From Fasciola hepatica (lineage: Eukaryota; Platyhelminthes; Trematoda; Plagiorchiida; Fasciolidae): a DNA stretch of 64,000 bases. The notes under the pieces were generated by a model. The model was given only the letters and a program-made list of their open reading frames with translations. It made no database searches and was not told the origin of the DNA. Below are positions 23,041 to 35,152 of this stretch, piece after piece (position 1 is the first letter of the stretch; the number at the start of each line of letters is the position of its first letter). Location of the stretch: contig CANUEZ040000199.1 in assembly GCA_948099385.1 (NCBI GenBank), positions 3,916,001-3,980,000 of the forward strand, given 5' to 3'. The translations under genes were made by a program, and so were the position numbers.

Positions 23041-23990
23041 CAACTATGAGCTTCGCCGTCAGTGAAAGCATGATTTTTGACATCTCCAAAGATTGCACAA
23101 CCCGAAGTTCTCTGACCTTAATTCACTCAAAGCTTCCACACCTGTGGAAGGTGCCCAAGTTGTAGTTATGGTTTGGGCTCGGATGATTCCTACCTATGGA
23201 AATTTTGTGATAGTACTCTGGAAGCACAAGCCTCTAATGGCTTGTCTGACTATCAGGTTGCAGTTTCTAGGCTGCGGCAACATCGCAGGCGCTTCCTCAG
23301 AGAGCGAGACCTAGTCTTGGTATACTCCAATGCAATCCAGTAAAGTTGAAGCCAGAATGTACAACACGGGTACTGGATGGGCAAATCGACGTTTTGTACC
23401 CCCTCCCCCCAAAAAATTGTTACCTACCAGACCATACCGTGTTCAACCCGAAAAATTCCTGATAGGCCTCTTAGATGTATGTTATTCCAGTGACTAGATG
23501 CCAATCAGAACTTGGTTTCAGTACTTTTAGGATTTTGAAAGGAACGGATAGCTGTGGTAGCAGACATCGATGAAATGTTTATGCAAGTGCGAGTACATCC
23601 GACGTTATTCTCAGTACACTCCCACGGTATCGACGATATTGTCTTAACCCCCAACCCCTGTTATTGACAGGAAAAGTTCGGACATCTCAATCGACTGTAT
23701 ATTACAAGATCGGTTATCTCGTCATTGAAGGAATGTCAATTATCTCGCGACGGTGTTTTGGAATCCATCGTTATGGGACTACTAGCTTCATTACAGTTAA
23801 GAAAAAAGTGGTTGAAACCCACTCTCAATCTAAAGGTGAATGATACTGCTTTATTCTCATCGGAAAGATCACCAAAGGAAAATGTCTGCTAGATGTGATG
23901 TTAGATTGCAAAAAGCATCCAGATAGTTTCGCACCAACAGCATCAGTGAGAACTACAAACGAGTCGTGCTGCATGATGTGCAGAATCAGT
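23041..23990 (+). pseudogene. BEL/Pao-type LTR retrotransposon pol remnant
   Basis: Plus-strand frames spell, in family order, LQRLHNPKFSDLNS (protease-to-RT linker region), DYQVAVSRLRQHRRRFLRER with LVLVYSNAIQ (the linker that precedes the RT), CYLPDHTVFNPKNS, and finally KERIAVVADIDEMFMQVRVH, the RT motif with the first catalytic Asp in the VADI/MF context typical of BEL/Pao. Stops and frameshifts separate the blocks. The YVDD motif, integrase and LTRs are not found; the sequence after about 23640 is unrecognisable. It lies in the spacer of the inner inverted repeat and is single-copy in this window. Confidence 0.72.
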
Positions 23991-25379
23991 ACACACTGTG
24001 GAGTTCAGGGAGTGTTCAGCCGTAATGCTTCAAGTCCTTCATGTCTCGTCGTCTCGGGGTTTCAGTAGGTAGGGTGAGAGCACCACTAGACATAAGAGGG
24101 TGCTCGCGGCCCGGAAAATGCGGACGGATCTAAGCCAGCAATGGAGTGACGCGTGAACAATGATAGAGCCCTCATCGTTGCTGTTTTACCGATTGCTCAT
24201 CATACTGTTGTAGTTTTCATACCAATGACTAGTTCTGTTTATTAATCCTTTACTAAGGTACGCACCGAAGTGAGTGTTTGTTTTATCGCATCAACGTGAT
24301 CAAATCCCCCATAAAGTTACATCACTATCTGTCCGGGGCCAGTTGAACTGGGACGATTGTTGGTCTATGTACCCGGTTCCCTTTGGCTGGCCTCGTGATC
24401 GATAAAAGTTGAGGTCTGTATTTTAATAATCGCAGTCATGTTCACGCCGGTAGTATCGCATATTTGCATCGATTCTATCTCCGATCCTGGCTCGTTCTGC
24501 ACAATAATCAATCAGCTCGGTACGGAAATCACAGTACGTTCACGATGTTACGATGATCACCTGAACGAATCCTCTTTGTGTCCAAAATCATACATGCTGG
24601 AGAGTTAGACTAATTCTGTGGCGGAAATTCGTGTTTATGTCATTGTTATTCTTTCGCTTTTAAATAGGCCCTCGTTTTCGTCAGTCTGTGTTTCTCCAAG
24701 CGATAACCGCTTCCTATCAGGCTGGAATTCTGTGATTTTCCATATCCAGTATTGTAACAAGGACGAAACCACAAGGTAGGATACTTCTATTTCAACGGCC
24801 AAACAAGTCAAGCCGTGAAACACACAATCGTTTACATAGGCCCTTTTCCAGACAGCGCGGCACAAACATTGCTAGTGCCACTGTTTGAGCGCTTACGCTG
24901 CGTTCTGGCAAGTTGCCCGTGGTCGATAGCTTGCTTCTCTTGGGCATCATTTCTATTCTGTTGATCGTCTCAGTTGACGGCTTGATCAGCAGCCCCTCAT
25001 CTGGGCTATCTTGCTAGTTGCCGGAGATCCCGCTGCTTCCCCTCTCCTAGTTCGTATGCCTCCTTTTGTCTGCTTCGGGACGGCTCCGACATATTCGCCG
25101 TCTGTTCTTACGTCTGTGACCCTCGTTAGGTTCGTCCATTTGCCTTGATATTCACGTTGTTTCCTTGCCCGAGAATGCCCCGTTACACTATGTGCGTTCT
25201 TGTGTGTATGCCTAAGTATTAGTATTCGGAAAGCGTACGTGAGGACGAAGGTGTGTTCTGGTTCACCATACGGCAAACACAAGGACGAAAATATGATACG
25301 TTCAAGCATTGTATTCCATGTGGTTGGTGCAGTGGAACAAAGCACATTGTGGGATAAACTGTATCAACCGAAAGGGATT
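23991..25379. other. Unassigned part of the inner spacer
   Basis: No recognisable gene. A minus frame at 24986-25345 (119 codons) is the longest but has low-complexity composition and no motif. Confidence 0.35.
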
Positions 25380-26482
25380 TGTATCATGTACCAAACGTGC
25401 AAACAATAGACAGCCGGGGAGCAAACTGCGTTTCGTGCAGGTCCTAGATATATCGACCAATTATCCACCCCCTGACAGGTTGTTGGGCACCCTCACACTT
25501 TCCGACTACCAGTGGTCATCGTATTCCTGGACATTCGTGCGGCCTCTGACTCTCTCGATAGCATTGTACTATGGGATGGTTCACTGAGTAATGGAGTATC
25601 TGAGAAGTATGTATCTCTCATCAATGAGTTGTACTGTCACCTATCAGGTCGGGTGAGGGCCTACGGCCAACTTTGGCCCCCTTGTGGTCGTCTGCAGTGG
25701 AGTACGACAAGACTACCCTATATGCCCATTTCTCTTCAATTGTGACATAGAGGATGTTCTACGGACTGCCTTGTCTGGTCTTCCGACCGGTGGAGTTGAA
25801 CTTCTCCCAAGGAACAGAGTTCTTGACTTGGAATATGCTGACGTTGCCTACTTGCTAAGCGGCAATGCACAGACAATACAACACGTTTTCCACAGCTTGG
25901 TGATTGAAGTATACGGATATGGTGTGCACTTTGTTTCTTCCAAGTGCAAAGTGCTTTCACAGGATTGGCAAGAGCCTGTGCCTGCACTCACCGTTTATGG
26001 TCACTAGCTGGATTCAATGGACATCTTCAAGAACCTTGAGAACTTGATGAAAGCTAGAGGTGGTGTTGGGGAGGAGATTAGCTCACGTTAAACGAGAGCT
26101 AGAGAAGCTTTTGCAGACCTGCGATACCTGTGGCGTCGTCGTGACACGTGGCTCTATTAGCGGAAAGATGTACACTGCCGTTGTTCGCAGTGTTCCACCT
26201 TAATGTTGTGAGACCCGGCCACTTCGCGTGGACGATGCTGGGTGTCTTTCCGTATTCGATAACCGATGTATCCGAAGCATTGTTCTTGTCTGGCGAGAAC
26301 ATCGAGTGAGTGATGACAAGGTGGGCCGTCGTACGTTAGGCACGGATGGCTGCCCTCTACACCGCGTTCTGTGGCTTGTTCATGTTTTACGAATGACTAC
26401 CTATCGTCTACCAGATTATGCACGAAATGCGAGCACTTATTTAGGATGCATCACAGATAAGGCCAATGAAACATGGAGGTAA
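25380..26482 (+). pseudogene. RTE-like RT remnant, right inner arm copy
   Basis: From 25430 this is the exact mirror of 21473-20421, with the same FRAGPRYIDQ, YADV (broken YADD) and SVFDNRCIRS blocks. Upstream of the breakpoint it reads QTCKQ, stop, TAGEQTAFRAGPR. That fits the family consensus through the breakpoint (EQAGFR-like) better than the left copy does. So this copy continues a short way into the ancestral RTE sequence, whereas the left copy jumps to a more N-terminal part. The reading frame is broken by stops, as in the partner. Confidence 0.85.
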
Positions 26483-26697
26483 AATTACGTATGCACAATA
26501 AGGAAAACTACCACACTTCTGAGTTTACACTCGTCGAACATCTATGTCTTTGGTCGTCATTTCAGGTGTAGAGCCAAATGGATTATCGCAACTGATATTA
26601 TATGCATGCAGCATTTTACTACATTAATATTGGTTAGCATCCATGATGGAATTTTAAACCTACATTGCGGGCGATGTTTGAACGATTACTTTCGTGG

Positions 26698-26700
<3 letters not shown>

Positions 26701-26782
<82 letters not shown>
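26701..26782. repeat. (TA)n microsatellite, right inner arm
   Basis: 82 bp of perfect TA repeat, about 21 bp longer than its partner at 20144-20204. Confidence 0.95.
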
Positions 26783-26783
<1 letters not shown>

Positions 26784-27009
26784 CAACTCGGATTATAAGG
26801 AAGTGATAAAAATGCTACTCTGTGACGAGGGAACCTACCAAACTGTCGCGGGACATCGGATCAATTAACTGGTAAACAAAATTTCTACATCATTATCCAC
26901 TCTCAGAAAAGCAAAACGATCACAGACGATTTATACAAATAAGTGAAACCCACGGTAAGTCCAACTCCTTGACTCTACCGACTTCCGAAGTTTCACAATC
27001 CGCATTGCC
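26783..27009 (+). pseudogene. Penelope-like RT 5' fragment, right inner arm
   Basis: This is a direct repeat of 28645-28871 at a distance of exactly 1862 bp, with a few substitutions. It begins AACAACTCGG immediately after (TA)n, as does the longer copy. Homology ends at CGCATTGCC; the arm then continues with unrelated sequence, so this copy is cut within the RT. Confidence 0.7.
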
Positions 27010-28233
27010 ACTACGAGATACTGTTCAATGTACGGTCGTCTCAGGAGTTCTAATGAGAAAAACAAGCTACCTCTTGGGTCAGATGCAATAAAGAATTGTG
27101 AATGAGATTAAAAACCCTCGAACTTGCGGATCACTCACGTAAATCTTGCACTCTAATGTAACTCTCCTATGTCACTTACTTACCACTTGGTGACTGATAA
27201 ACCCAAAGAAATTCTGCGTTATTTGCCTTACCTTTATGGATAACGTACGAAAAACCGGCCGAATTTCCCATTGCGTGATCGATGTCCATCAACAAATATG
27301 AGAATATGAACCACAAATGAAAAAATAAAGGTTATTTGGTCACATACCAACTTCGACCATAAAGTTTGCTCTGCATGTTTTATGCTGGTCCATACTACTT
27401 AGACATGCCTCTCTAGTAGCGAAGGCTACCTAACTTAAACGGCCCAGAAAACATCATAGAATAAACGAAGTCAATACAAATCAGTACAGTACCTAATAAT
27501 TCCAAACTTCATTTGGGGAATTTGTTTCATTCAAAAATCAGTGCTATCTGTAGTTGAAGCTATTTGTTATTTGTGGTCAACAGCCGTAATTCCATCAGTT
27601 GGGCCACTATGGCAGCCGGTACTTGTGAACTCCGCTGTTATAAGGATCTCCCGCATCAGTATTATCCCCTTCCATTGAAACCTATATTTGTCATTCTCAA
27701 TAACCGCGGCTAACCAAAGAACTGCCATTGAGTTTTCGTTTTACATCTGTAGTCATTGATGTCGCTTGGTGATAGTCCTAGCAGAAGGCGACTAACGAGG
27801 TGTTTCTGCATTCAGTGGTAAGTAACATTTCCACTTTCGTGGTCGTCTTGACATGTCCCTAGCCCTCCGTCCCTCAGACAAGCGTACACAAGTTGAATTT
27901 CCGTTTATGCGGTTGTTCTGTTTTTTACTCTTGAATCTGGATCCATTTTTCTGCACGGCATCTATCCATTGGGCATCTTTCCCCTTGGCTCACGATCAAG
28001 ACCTGGGGATGCTCATGGTGAATTATTGTCTACGTTTCTACGGAAAAGTACACAGTTGCCTTGAGTTGGGAAACAAATATTGGAACCGGCCTATAACTGT
28101 ACTGCTAAGCAGCACAAAATCCTCGCGGGGAGGGAAAACCGTGCTTCCTCGAAGTGAATTACTGTCCAAGATTTAATGATGACATTTTTAATTTGGCCTG
28201 CATTAGGAAATCTACTGGACCAGAGTATGACCG

Positions 28234-28261
28234 TACACACGCACACACACACACACACACG
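28234..28261 (+). repeat. (CA)n microsatellite, right inner arm
   Basis: Complement of the TG run at 18665-18691. Confidence 0.9.
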
Positions 28262-28588
28262 ACGAAACACGCGTGCCACTCCCGTTACGCGTTCAAAATG
28301 AACTGCTATCGGGCTAGTCATATTTCCCCTGTGTCATAACAATGAAGGCTCAACTGTAAAGTCCAACAGGTGTACACATTGAAAACAAAACATTTTCAAA
28401 CACAAAAATCCCATCTCACATCCCTTACAATACTAGTGCTCAACATTATTTTGTTCTCATGAAATTATTATTTCAAGGACCTTCACATCTTGGATTATCC
28501 ACTGTTATTGTTTCGTTGGCACAGCCCGTTTTGCACAATGGAGTTTCCATGGTACATAGGAATTGTTTTGAAATGTAAAAATGTTGTA

Positions 28589-28589
28589 C

Positions 28590-28644
<55 letters not shown>
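28589..28644. repeat. (TA)n tract at the 5' edge of Penelope-like element 1
   Basis: About 55 bp of AT repeat with one AATA interruption. It lies between the end of the inner right arm and the Penelope-like sequence. Confidence 0.95.
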
Positions 28645-28645
<1 letters not shown>

Positions 28646-30282
28646 CAACTCGGATTATAAGGAAGTGATAAAAATGCTACTCTGTGACGAGGGAACCTAC
28701 CAAACTGTCGCGGGACATCGGATCAATTAACTGGTAAACAAAATTTCTACAGCATTATCCACTCTCAAAAAAGCAAAAAGATCACAGACGATTTATACAA
28801 ACAAGTGAAACCCACGGTAAGTCCAACTCCTTGACTCTACCGACTTCCGAAGTTTCACAATCCGCATTGCCTCTGCGAGCAATCGTCGCGTCCACTACAG
28901 CCCCGAACTATCAACTAGCCAAATATCTTTTCCACCTCCTGTGTCCAACTCTGCCAGAAGACAGCATCAACACCAAATGCTCCATTGCTTTTCTGAAACA
29001 AGCAAATATCCTTAGACAGAATCTGAACCTGGTAGGAAATGACTCCAATCTACAGGTGAGAATGATGCTGACAACTAAGGTCCTTATGTGTCTAGAGAAT
29101 CTTTGCCTGGAAACCTATTTCAAGTTCAATGGAAAAACATACAAACTAATAAGAGGCATTCCAGTGGGGTCGCCGCTTTCAGGCCTGCTGGAAGATGCAG
29201 TAGTGAAGTAATTCGAGGCCAAAACATTCGAAACAATCAGAACTCGTTTTTGGATCAGGTAGGTTGATACATTTGTGATACTAGGAAACTCTCTACTAGA
29301 TCGATCTCATCGTTATCTTAACACCGTCGTACCAATAATAAAATTCACAAAGGAAGAAGAATGCGAGACAAAACTGCCGTTTCTCGATATTCTGTTCATG
29401 AAGGAAACAAACGGAAACCTTGAAACAATGGTCTATCGAAATTCAACGACAACCGACAGCATACTGAACTTCTAAATCAATCACCCAGCATGTCACTTGA
29501 AGAGCTGTGTGCGCACCCTATTCCACCGCACCGATACACACTGCAGCACATCCGAACTTCGAAAAAATAGATGATCAGGCTTTTCAAATTGTTGTTCATG
29601 GCAAACGATCCCCCAAAGTGCTTCGTAAAATCTTGTATTCACAATAATAAGAAAGAAAAGCAGCCCAGAAAGCATAGACGTGCTACTATACATACGGGGA
29701 GCATCAGAGGCCATAGGTAGTATGGTAAAACCGTTAGGTATCAAGCTTGCCCACCAACCCGTCAGCGCCCTACAGACTGCCCTATTCAATGCAGAAGACA
29801 GTGTGGACTAGCATGATCGATCAGGAGTGATCTATGTTATCCCGTGTCTAGGATCTGATGAGGAATAAATAGGCGAGACAGGCAAACAACTACGTATTCC
29901 CCTACACGAACACAAACTAGCATAACGACGCGCCGACCTACACTCACAGATTTTAAACCACTACGCAGAGACAGATCAAGAGGCCCTAATCGATAGCACA
30001 AGGGTGGTCGCCCGAGCAAAGAAGAAGGGAGAACGTCTGATCCCTGAAGCCCATCATTCGATTAACTCGTTCGACCGACACGTCAAGTTTGATAAGCAAT
30101 ACGTCAACCTGACAAAACCGTTACCAAAGAATCAAGAAAGGGATAGATGAGCAACACTCCAAAAAAGGGCGGAACCATCCGTCCAACTCACACACTCATC
30201 CACTAAATTTTGAAAACGAGTCCTGATTTGGGACAAAACGTCACAATAAATGTTTTTCAACTCGGGTAAAGCCTTGACTTTT

Positions 30283-30284
<2 letters not shown>
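28645..30284 (+). pseudogene. Penelope-like element 1 (RT plus GIY-YIG), decayed
   Basis: Plus-strand reading gives the Penelope-like RT followed by its GIY-YIG nuclease. RT blocks: ALPLRAIVASTTAPNYQLAK (28860s), TYFKFNGKTYKLIRGIPVGS with PLSGLL (to 29190), a destroyed YVDD active site that now reads FWIR, stop, VDTFVI (29247-29280), and TKLPFLDILF. Then LFHRTDTHCSTSELR, LLYIRGASEAIG and LAHQPVSALQTALFNAEDS. The endonuclease reads GVIYVIPC (29824-29847), then stop-IGETGKQL where YIG is expected, and VVARAKKKGERLIPEAHHSI. Stops and frameshifts make it inactive. It is bounded by (TA)n on both sides (28589-28644 and 30285-30323). Encoded enzymes of this family carry out target-primed insertion. 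Confidence 0.85.

Positions 30285-30323
<39 letters not shown>
30285..30323. repeat. (TA)n tract at the 3' edge of Penelope-like element 1
   Basis: About 38 bp of TA repeat immediately after CCTTGACTTTTCTATAA, the probable 3' end of the element. Confidence 0.93.
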
Positions 30324-30326
<3 letters not shown>

Positions 30327-32159
30327 TCTCTCTCATGCAGACGATTTCTCTGTTCCAGGCGGTTCAACTGTGAACTTGTACAGATGATTGAATGCGCATT
30401 CTGTCATACATTTAAGAATCAACATCGTTTGAAACTTGGAGTGGTCATCTCACATTTAAAATCGTGTGAAGAAATGTTGCAGAATATGTTACAAAATGTA
30501 GAAAAACTAAACATGTAATCGTTAGGCGGAACCCTGTCTGCCTTTTCATTTGACGCTTCCATTCCTATTCTCCTCTACTTCGCTGAATTACCGGGAAATG
30601 ATTTCAAAATTATTCCCCAAGCTCGTGATGCTGTCAGCCCGGGATAATTCTGGAGACAGAATGAATTATCTGTTGAGTTGTGCGATTGACACCTGGCCTC
30701 ATGTTGGACATCACCCAAAATTCCATTCAGACTCTGCTCACACTTTATACTGAGATTTATCCAAGCTTACTTATCTCACCACGTATGTTAATTTGCAATC
30801 AGTGGCTAATTTCAATATTTACGCTAGCTCTACTGTTCCGTGATTGGCCGGGATCTTCAAATTCGAGGACGAGTATCAGCTGAGTTTCTGAGCAAGGTTT
30901 TAATGTGTAACACGTTTATTAGATTATTCACGTATTTACTTGCGAGTAGTGTGTGGGACTGATGAATGTTTGTTCGGCTGACTGTCCTTTGGACTCTCCA
31001 TTTCACACGCAAGTCTCAGGTCACCCGACCGACCTGCACTCGGAAGAAGCAGACTTTAGTTTTGCTCTTCTTGTAGCTCATCAATAGTGCTTATCCTCTG
31101 CCTCACCCAAGATTTGAGAACAGGCCCTTTCATCTTGAAGGGCGGTGTGTTAGCCCCATGCCATCCTGCTCCCGTCCGGGCTGATTCGAATCAACAGGTT
31201 AGGCTTGTTCAGATGCCGTCCTCTATGACAGCCAGAAATGCCCGGAAGCTTCGAATGGGGGCATGGTACCCGTTCCGTTTACTTCAAGTAAGGCATCCCA
31301 CCAATCAGATCGTCACAGGATGAGGCCAAGCTGTCCCTACCTTAGATCTGCTTCGCATTCAGGAATATTTCTCATGCAATTATTTGCGAATTACCCGGAA
31401 AGGTACCGTGTCGCCCTTCGAAGCTACCGGACCTTTCTGGCCGTCATAAGGGACGACATCCGAGCAAGCTTGCCTAAGCAATTCGGATCATCCCCGACGG
31501 GAAGCATGCTGGCACGGGTTAGCACTGCCTGACGTTTTCCTACTAACAAGTTTCTGAGTAGAAAGTTGGCCAGTTCGAACTTCCTGGGGTGTACTATGTA
31601 TTTTGGTCCGCACTGCACTGTGGGCCAATGATCCAAATCATATTATCGTTTGCATTATGCTGCATCACCGGAATATCATTTGTGATTCTTCTGGTAGGAG
31701 GAAAATTACCAGTTACTAGTAATGGAAAGTCGACTGAGCAAATCGGAGGAAAGAACTACAGCATTTGTTAGACGTGTGAGAATGATGCACCAAAAATGTT
31801 GCATATTTTGATATGAGATTTCTTGAAAATGACCAAGTTCGTTCTTTGGAATATTTCGATTTTAAGTCAAGAATATCACTTTGGAGACAAACAACCTTGG
31901 TTCTTCAATTACTTTACTGCTTCCACAGTGAGTTTTGCAAATTGCCAGAAACCCGCTTGGACGACGGTGTGGAAAGTGCTGCTTTCTTTTTTTGTGGGTT
32001 GTTCAGAGTCGGAATCACGAATAAACCGGAGACAAGTAAGATCCGCATGTGCTTCCGTTTGGATGGGCAATGACTGATTATATCACAAGAATAAAGATGT
32101 TTACTCAACTCCAGTGACAAGTCAGGAAATAGATTGGTACGAATTTATACCAAAATAAT
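30324..32159. other. Unassigned stretch
   Basis: No recognised element. The part at 31090-31560 is noticeably more GC-rich than its surroundings and has overlapping frames in several phases (31087-31323, 31263-31532), without a motif. It might be a fragment of an unrelated insertion. Confidence 0.35.
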
Positions 32160-33770
32160 TGTCATGACTCCAGCCAATCATCATGCACGAAATAATGTAT
32201 AACAACCCCTGTTCTGTTCTAATTGTTGAAATGGAAGAACGATATGCGGCTTGGTTATGACTAGCCACATTGGTGTATTGTGCATGCCGATCTGATTAGT
32301 GCCTTCTAGAAACCTAGACTCTACGATGCAAAATGAACAAGGCAGTCTAACTCGTCCATAAAGTAGCTGCTTACTGCACACGGACTACTTGGAGCGATCC
32401 CCCGTTTTTTGCATTATACTGGTTACGACAGTTACACAGTTACAACAAACATGCGATGGTTCTTGCTCCGAGATATGGTATAATCACATGCTCCTGAACA
32501 TCACCTAGTAGCGATAATAAGATCATTCTACACACACATTCGATATTCGTATTTTATTCATTCTTTTCACGTATCCCTCCAAGAATATGTCTACTGTGGT
32601 GAACTCTTGAAACCATATAGGCAACTTCATCATAGCCATCTCTTCGATTCGATTCGATATGAAAAGAATGCAGGCGTATTCTTACGCGAACTGCATCGAA
32701 CGGCAACATTCCTTGAGGTCCGGACAGTTGATGCCTCATGTTATATGGAGGAAATCTAATTCGTTGCTAATTTGTAGTCTTGTTACACGCCTTCTCAACT
32801 TATCATGTATATTTAGCAAACATTTTCAAGGAATTATAACGAACGGCCTCTTCCAACGCTTGTCTCTCAGAATGATTAGCATGGTCTATTTTGTTGCTTA
32901 GTCATCTGACGGATAATTATCAACATACGTTAATTGACATCAAATATCTCTTCGATCTTGAGAGAATGCGAATCATGTTCATATCCAATAGCAATTCTTG
33001 ACGTTCTTTTTAAAACACATTGAAGTGACAGCTATTCATTTGATTTTTTCCACCCATGATTTGAACGAAGAAAATTAATTTCTGGTTCAGGGTGATATAT
33101 CCTGATTGCAACTAAGAGCAATAAATTTCATTATATCGCTGTTCCGCCACCTGTCACTTTTAATGGCAGTCGACTTGGTTACAAATTTGTTAGGATCTTC
33201 AATGGTGGGTAAATTGAGAGCTTACGGAGAACAAAATACACCGATCACAGTACCTTGACTAACTTCAAGCACTACCTTAATCTCAACCGCTAAACTTACG
33301 CTGATTCCAACTCTAGTTTCACTGCACGCTTTCTAGAGAAATTTGGATTCAAATTTGCTGGAAGTGACGTCCTCTGTCTACAAACCTCTGACGTATTACT
33401 AGGAAGAACAATGAAGAATTTCGAAATCATACCTCATAATCTATCAAGGCCCAGTTCACCATTCCAGCTTCGCGGATGCACTGCAACTATGCTAGCCTGT
33501 TGTGCTTGTTAAATATCATCAATAACGATAGGGTTTTACCAATTATTGACCAAGACTCAAATCATGGGTGGAATAGTTTAGTCCACCACTTTCTGTCGTG
33601 CACATCCGCGCTGCTTCACAGTGGCTCACTTTACTTCCACGGAGAATTATATGGTGAGAATCATTCATTAGCTTGTTATGCTGCATAAAGCTCATTCACA
33701 TGGGCGTAGTTCCATTAGTTTTGTGATATTCTGCAAGATGCTTAGTGTAAAGAGTGCATTAAACGGAAAC
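32160..33770 (-). repeat. Repeat E, copy 1 (inverted relative to copy 2)
   Basis: The reverse complement aligns with 42780-43740. The best block is rc 32230-32370 with 43500-43620: TTTCTAGAAGGCACTAATCA against TTTCTGGAAGGAACTAATCA. Short frames in both translate FLEGTNQI. Another block pairs TATAGTGAGAATCATTCATT-type sequence near 33650 with the reverse complement near 42910-42950. Copy 1 holds about 0.7 kb more between the two blocks. The class is unknown and divergence is large. Confidence 0.6.
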
Positions 33771-34927
33771 CGTGTACCTGGAAAAATCGGAATCATTTAA
33801 CTATAACAAACTGGGCATTTGCACCGCAGATATAGAGTCCATTTTCAGCCAGTTCTTATTCAAACAAAGAATGAAATAATGTGATTATTGTGCTCTCGTC
33901 CGTTCGTTGATTTCAGTCTGCGTTACGCCATCACATTCCTTGTCACCCCATCGTCCTTAATTGTTTTCGAACGATGAACTGTTTATGCAATGGGTGGTAC
34001 GCAAAGTTCACGACAATCCTCTCTCTGTGACAGGGTACAAAGCTTCGAGATCGTCCTTTACACTTATCTGTTCCGAGTAGCGATGTTGTGTTTGACCTCT
34101 GCGTGGTTTTTGTCGCTCTCCACTGCTAATTTATTGGAGTGTGGTTTTCAAACGGACCGCCCCTCCAGTGATGTGGTTGCTGTGGTGTAGGTCACTTCGA
34201 TGGACATAGATTTATTCTTGATCGCAACCTGTTTGGTAAACCGAGGGGCCGGCTTTCAATGTAGAACACGACACTCTCCATCTAAGCACCCAATGAGCAC
34301 GCCTCTTTGGAGCCTAACTGGGTCCCGCATGAGCAAGCGCTGTCCATTCGGTGGAAAGTTTCATTGAAGACGATGGGCAAAGCCACCGGGGCCCTAATAG
34401 CTCCCGAATGGGCTCAACCCCTCTCCCGAATTTTTTTTGCAAATGGGTGCTCCTTTTCATTCCTGCCATTTCCGTTTCATATTTCCCTAATTATTTCTAT
34501 CTCCACCATCCCCCACTTAAACTGACCCAAAACTTTAACAAATAATAAATTTGAACAGAAGTCGCCAACAGAGAAAGGTATAATGCCGTCATTAGGACAT
34601 TAGCGAATTGCTGGGAAATAATTACATGCGTCGTAGTGAGGAAATTTTAGGATCCCATGTATGTTTCTTCAACTAATATAACAAAATGTTCTGCCCAGCT
34701 CTAGCCCATTTTGTCCAGCTCCAGCTCATTAAAATGAAGCGTTGGTTCAGCTTTTGCCCATTAGGCCAATTATTTGCCAGCGTCATCCCAGAATAGGGAT
34801 GGAAAATACGCTTTCGTGATCTAGGGCCCCTATTCATTTTACCACGACGCTGCCGGTAATGATTCTCGTTCACGTGTAATCAGCATAATGGGAGACTTTC
34901 CTAGCGCGTTCTTGGGTTACTTTCAAG
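33771..34927. other. Unassigned stretch
   Basis: No recognised feature. A pyrimidine-rich run lies around 34440-34510, just before an AATAATAAA run near 34540. Weakly reminiscent of a retroelement 3' region, but not assignable. Confidence 0.3.
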
Positions 34928-35090
34928 TTATGTTGTTCTCCGTCTCTTATGATATGAAGTTCGACAAATTCCTTCGAGAAAGGTTGGCTGCAGACCCACT
35001 GTAAGGTCATCAGGCAATCTCCCTATCCTGCCATACGTCAATTGAAAAGAAAAATGGTTCATGCTGGAATTGCGGTAGGAAAGGTGTGAT

Positions 35091-35152
<62 letters not shown>

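Larger units (their letters stand above)
25430..28588 (-). repeat. Inner inverted repeat, right arm
   Basis: Reverse complement of 18334-21473; see that entry for pairing. The outer end at 28588 runs straight into a (TA)n tract and then into a Penelope-like element whose first 227 bp are also present inside the arm at 26783-27009. The arm therefore ends at or within a TA microsatellite. Confidence 0.93.

Noticed and set aside
22913..23098. Minus-strand frame with FPVRGYQVATIRELIGERL
   Set aside because: It overlaps the plus-strand BEL/Pao remnant and no adjacent block supports a minus-strand element.
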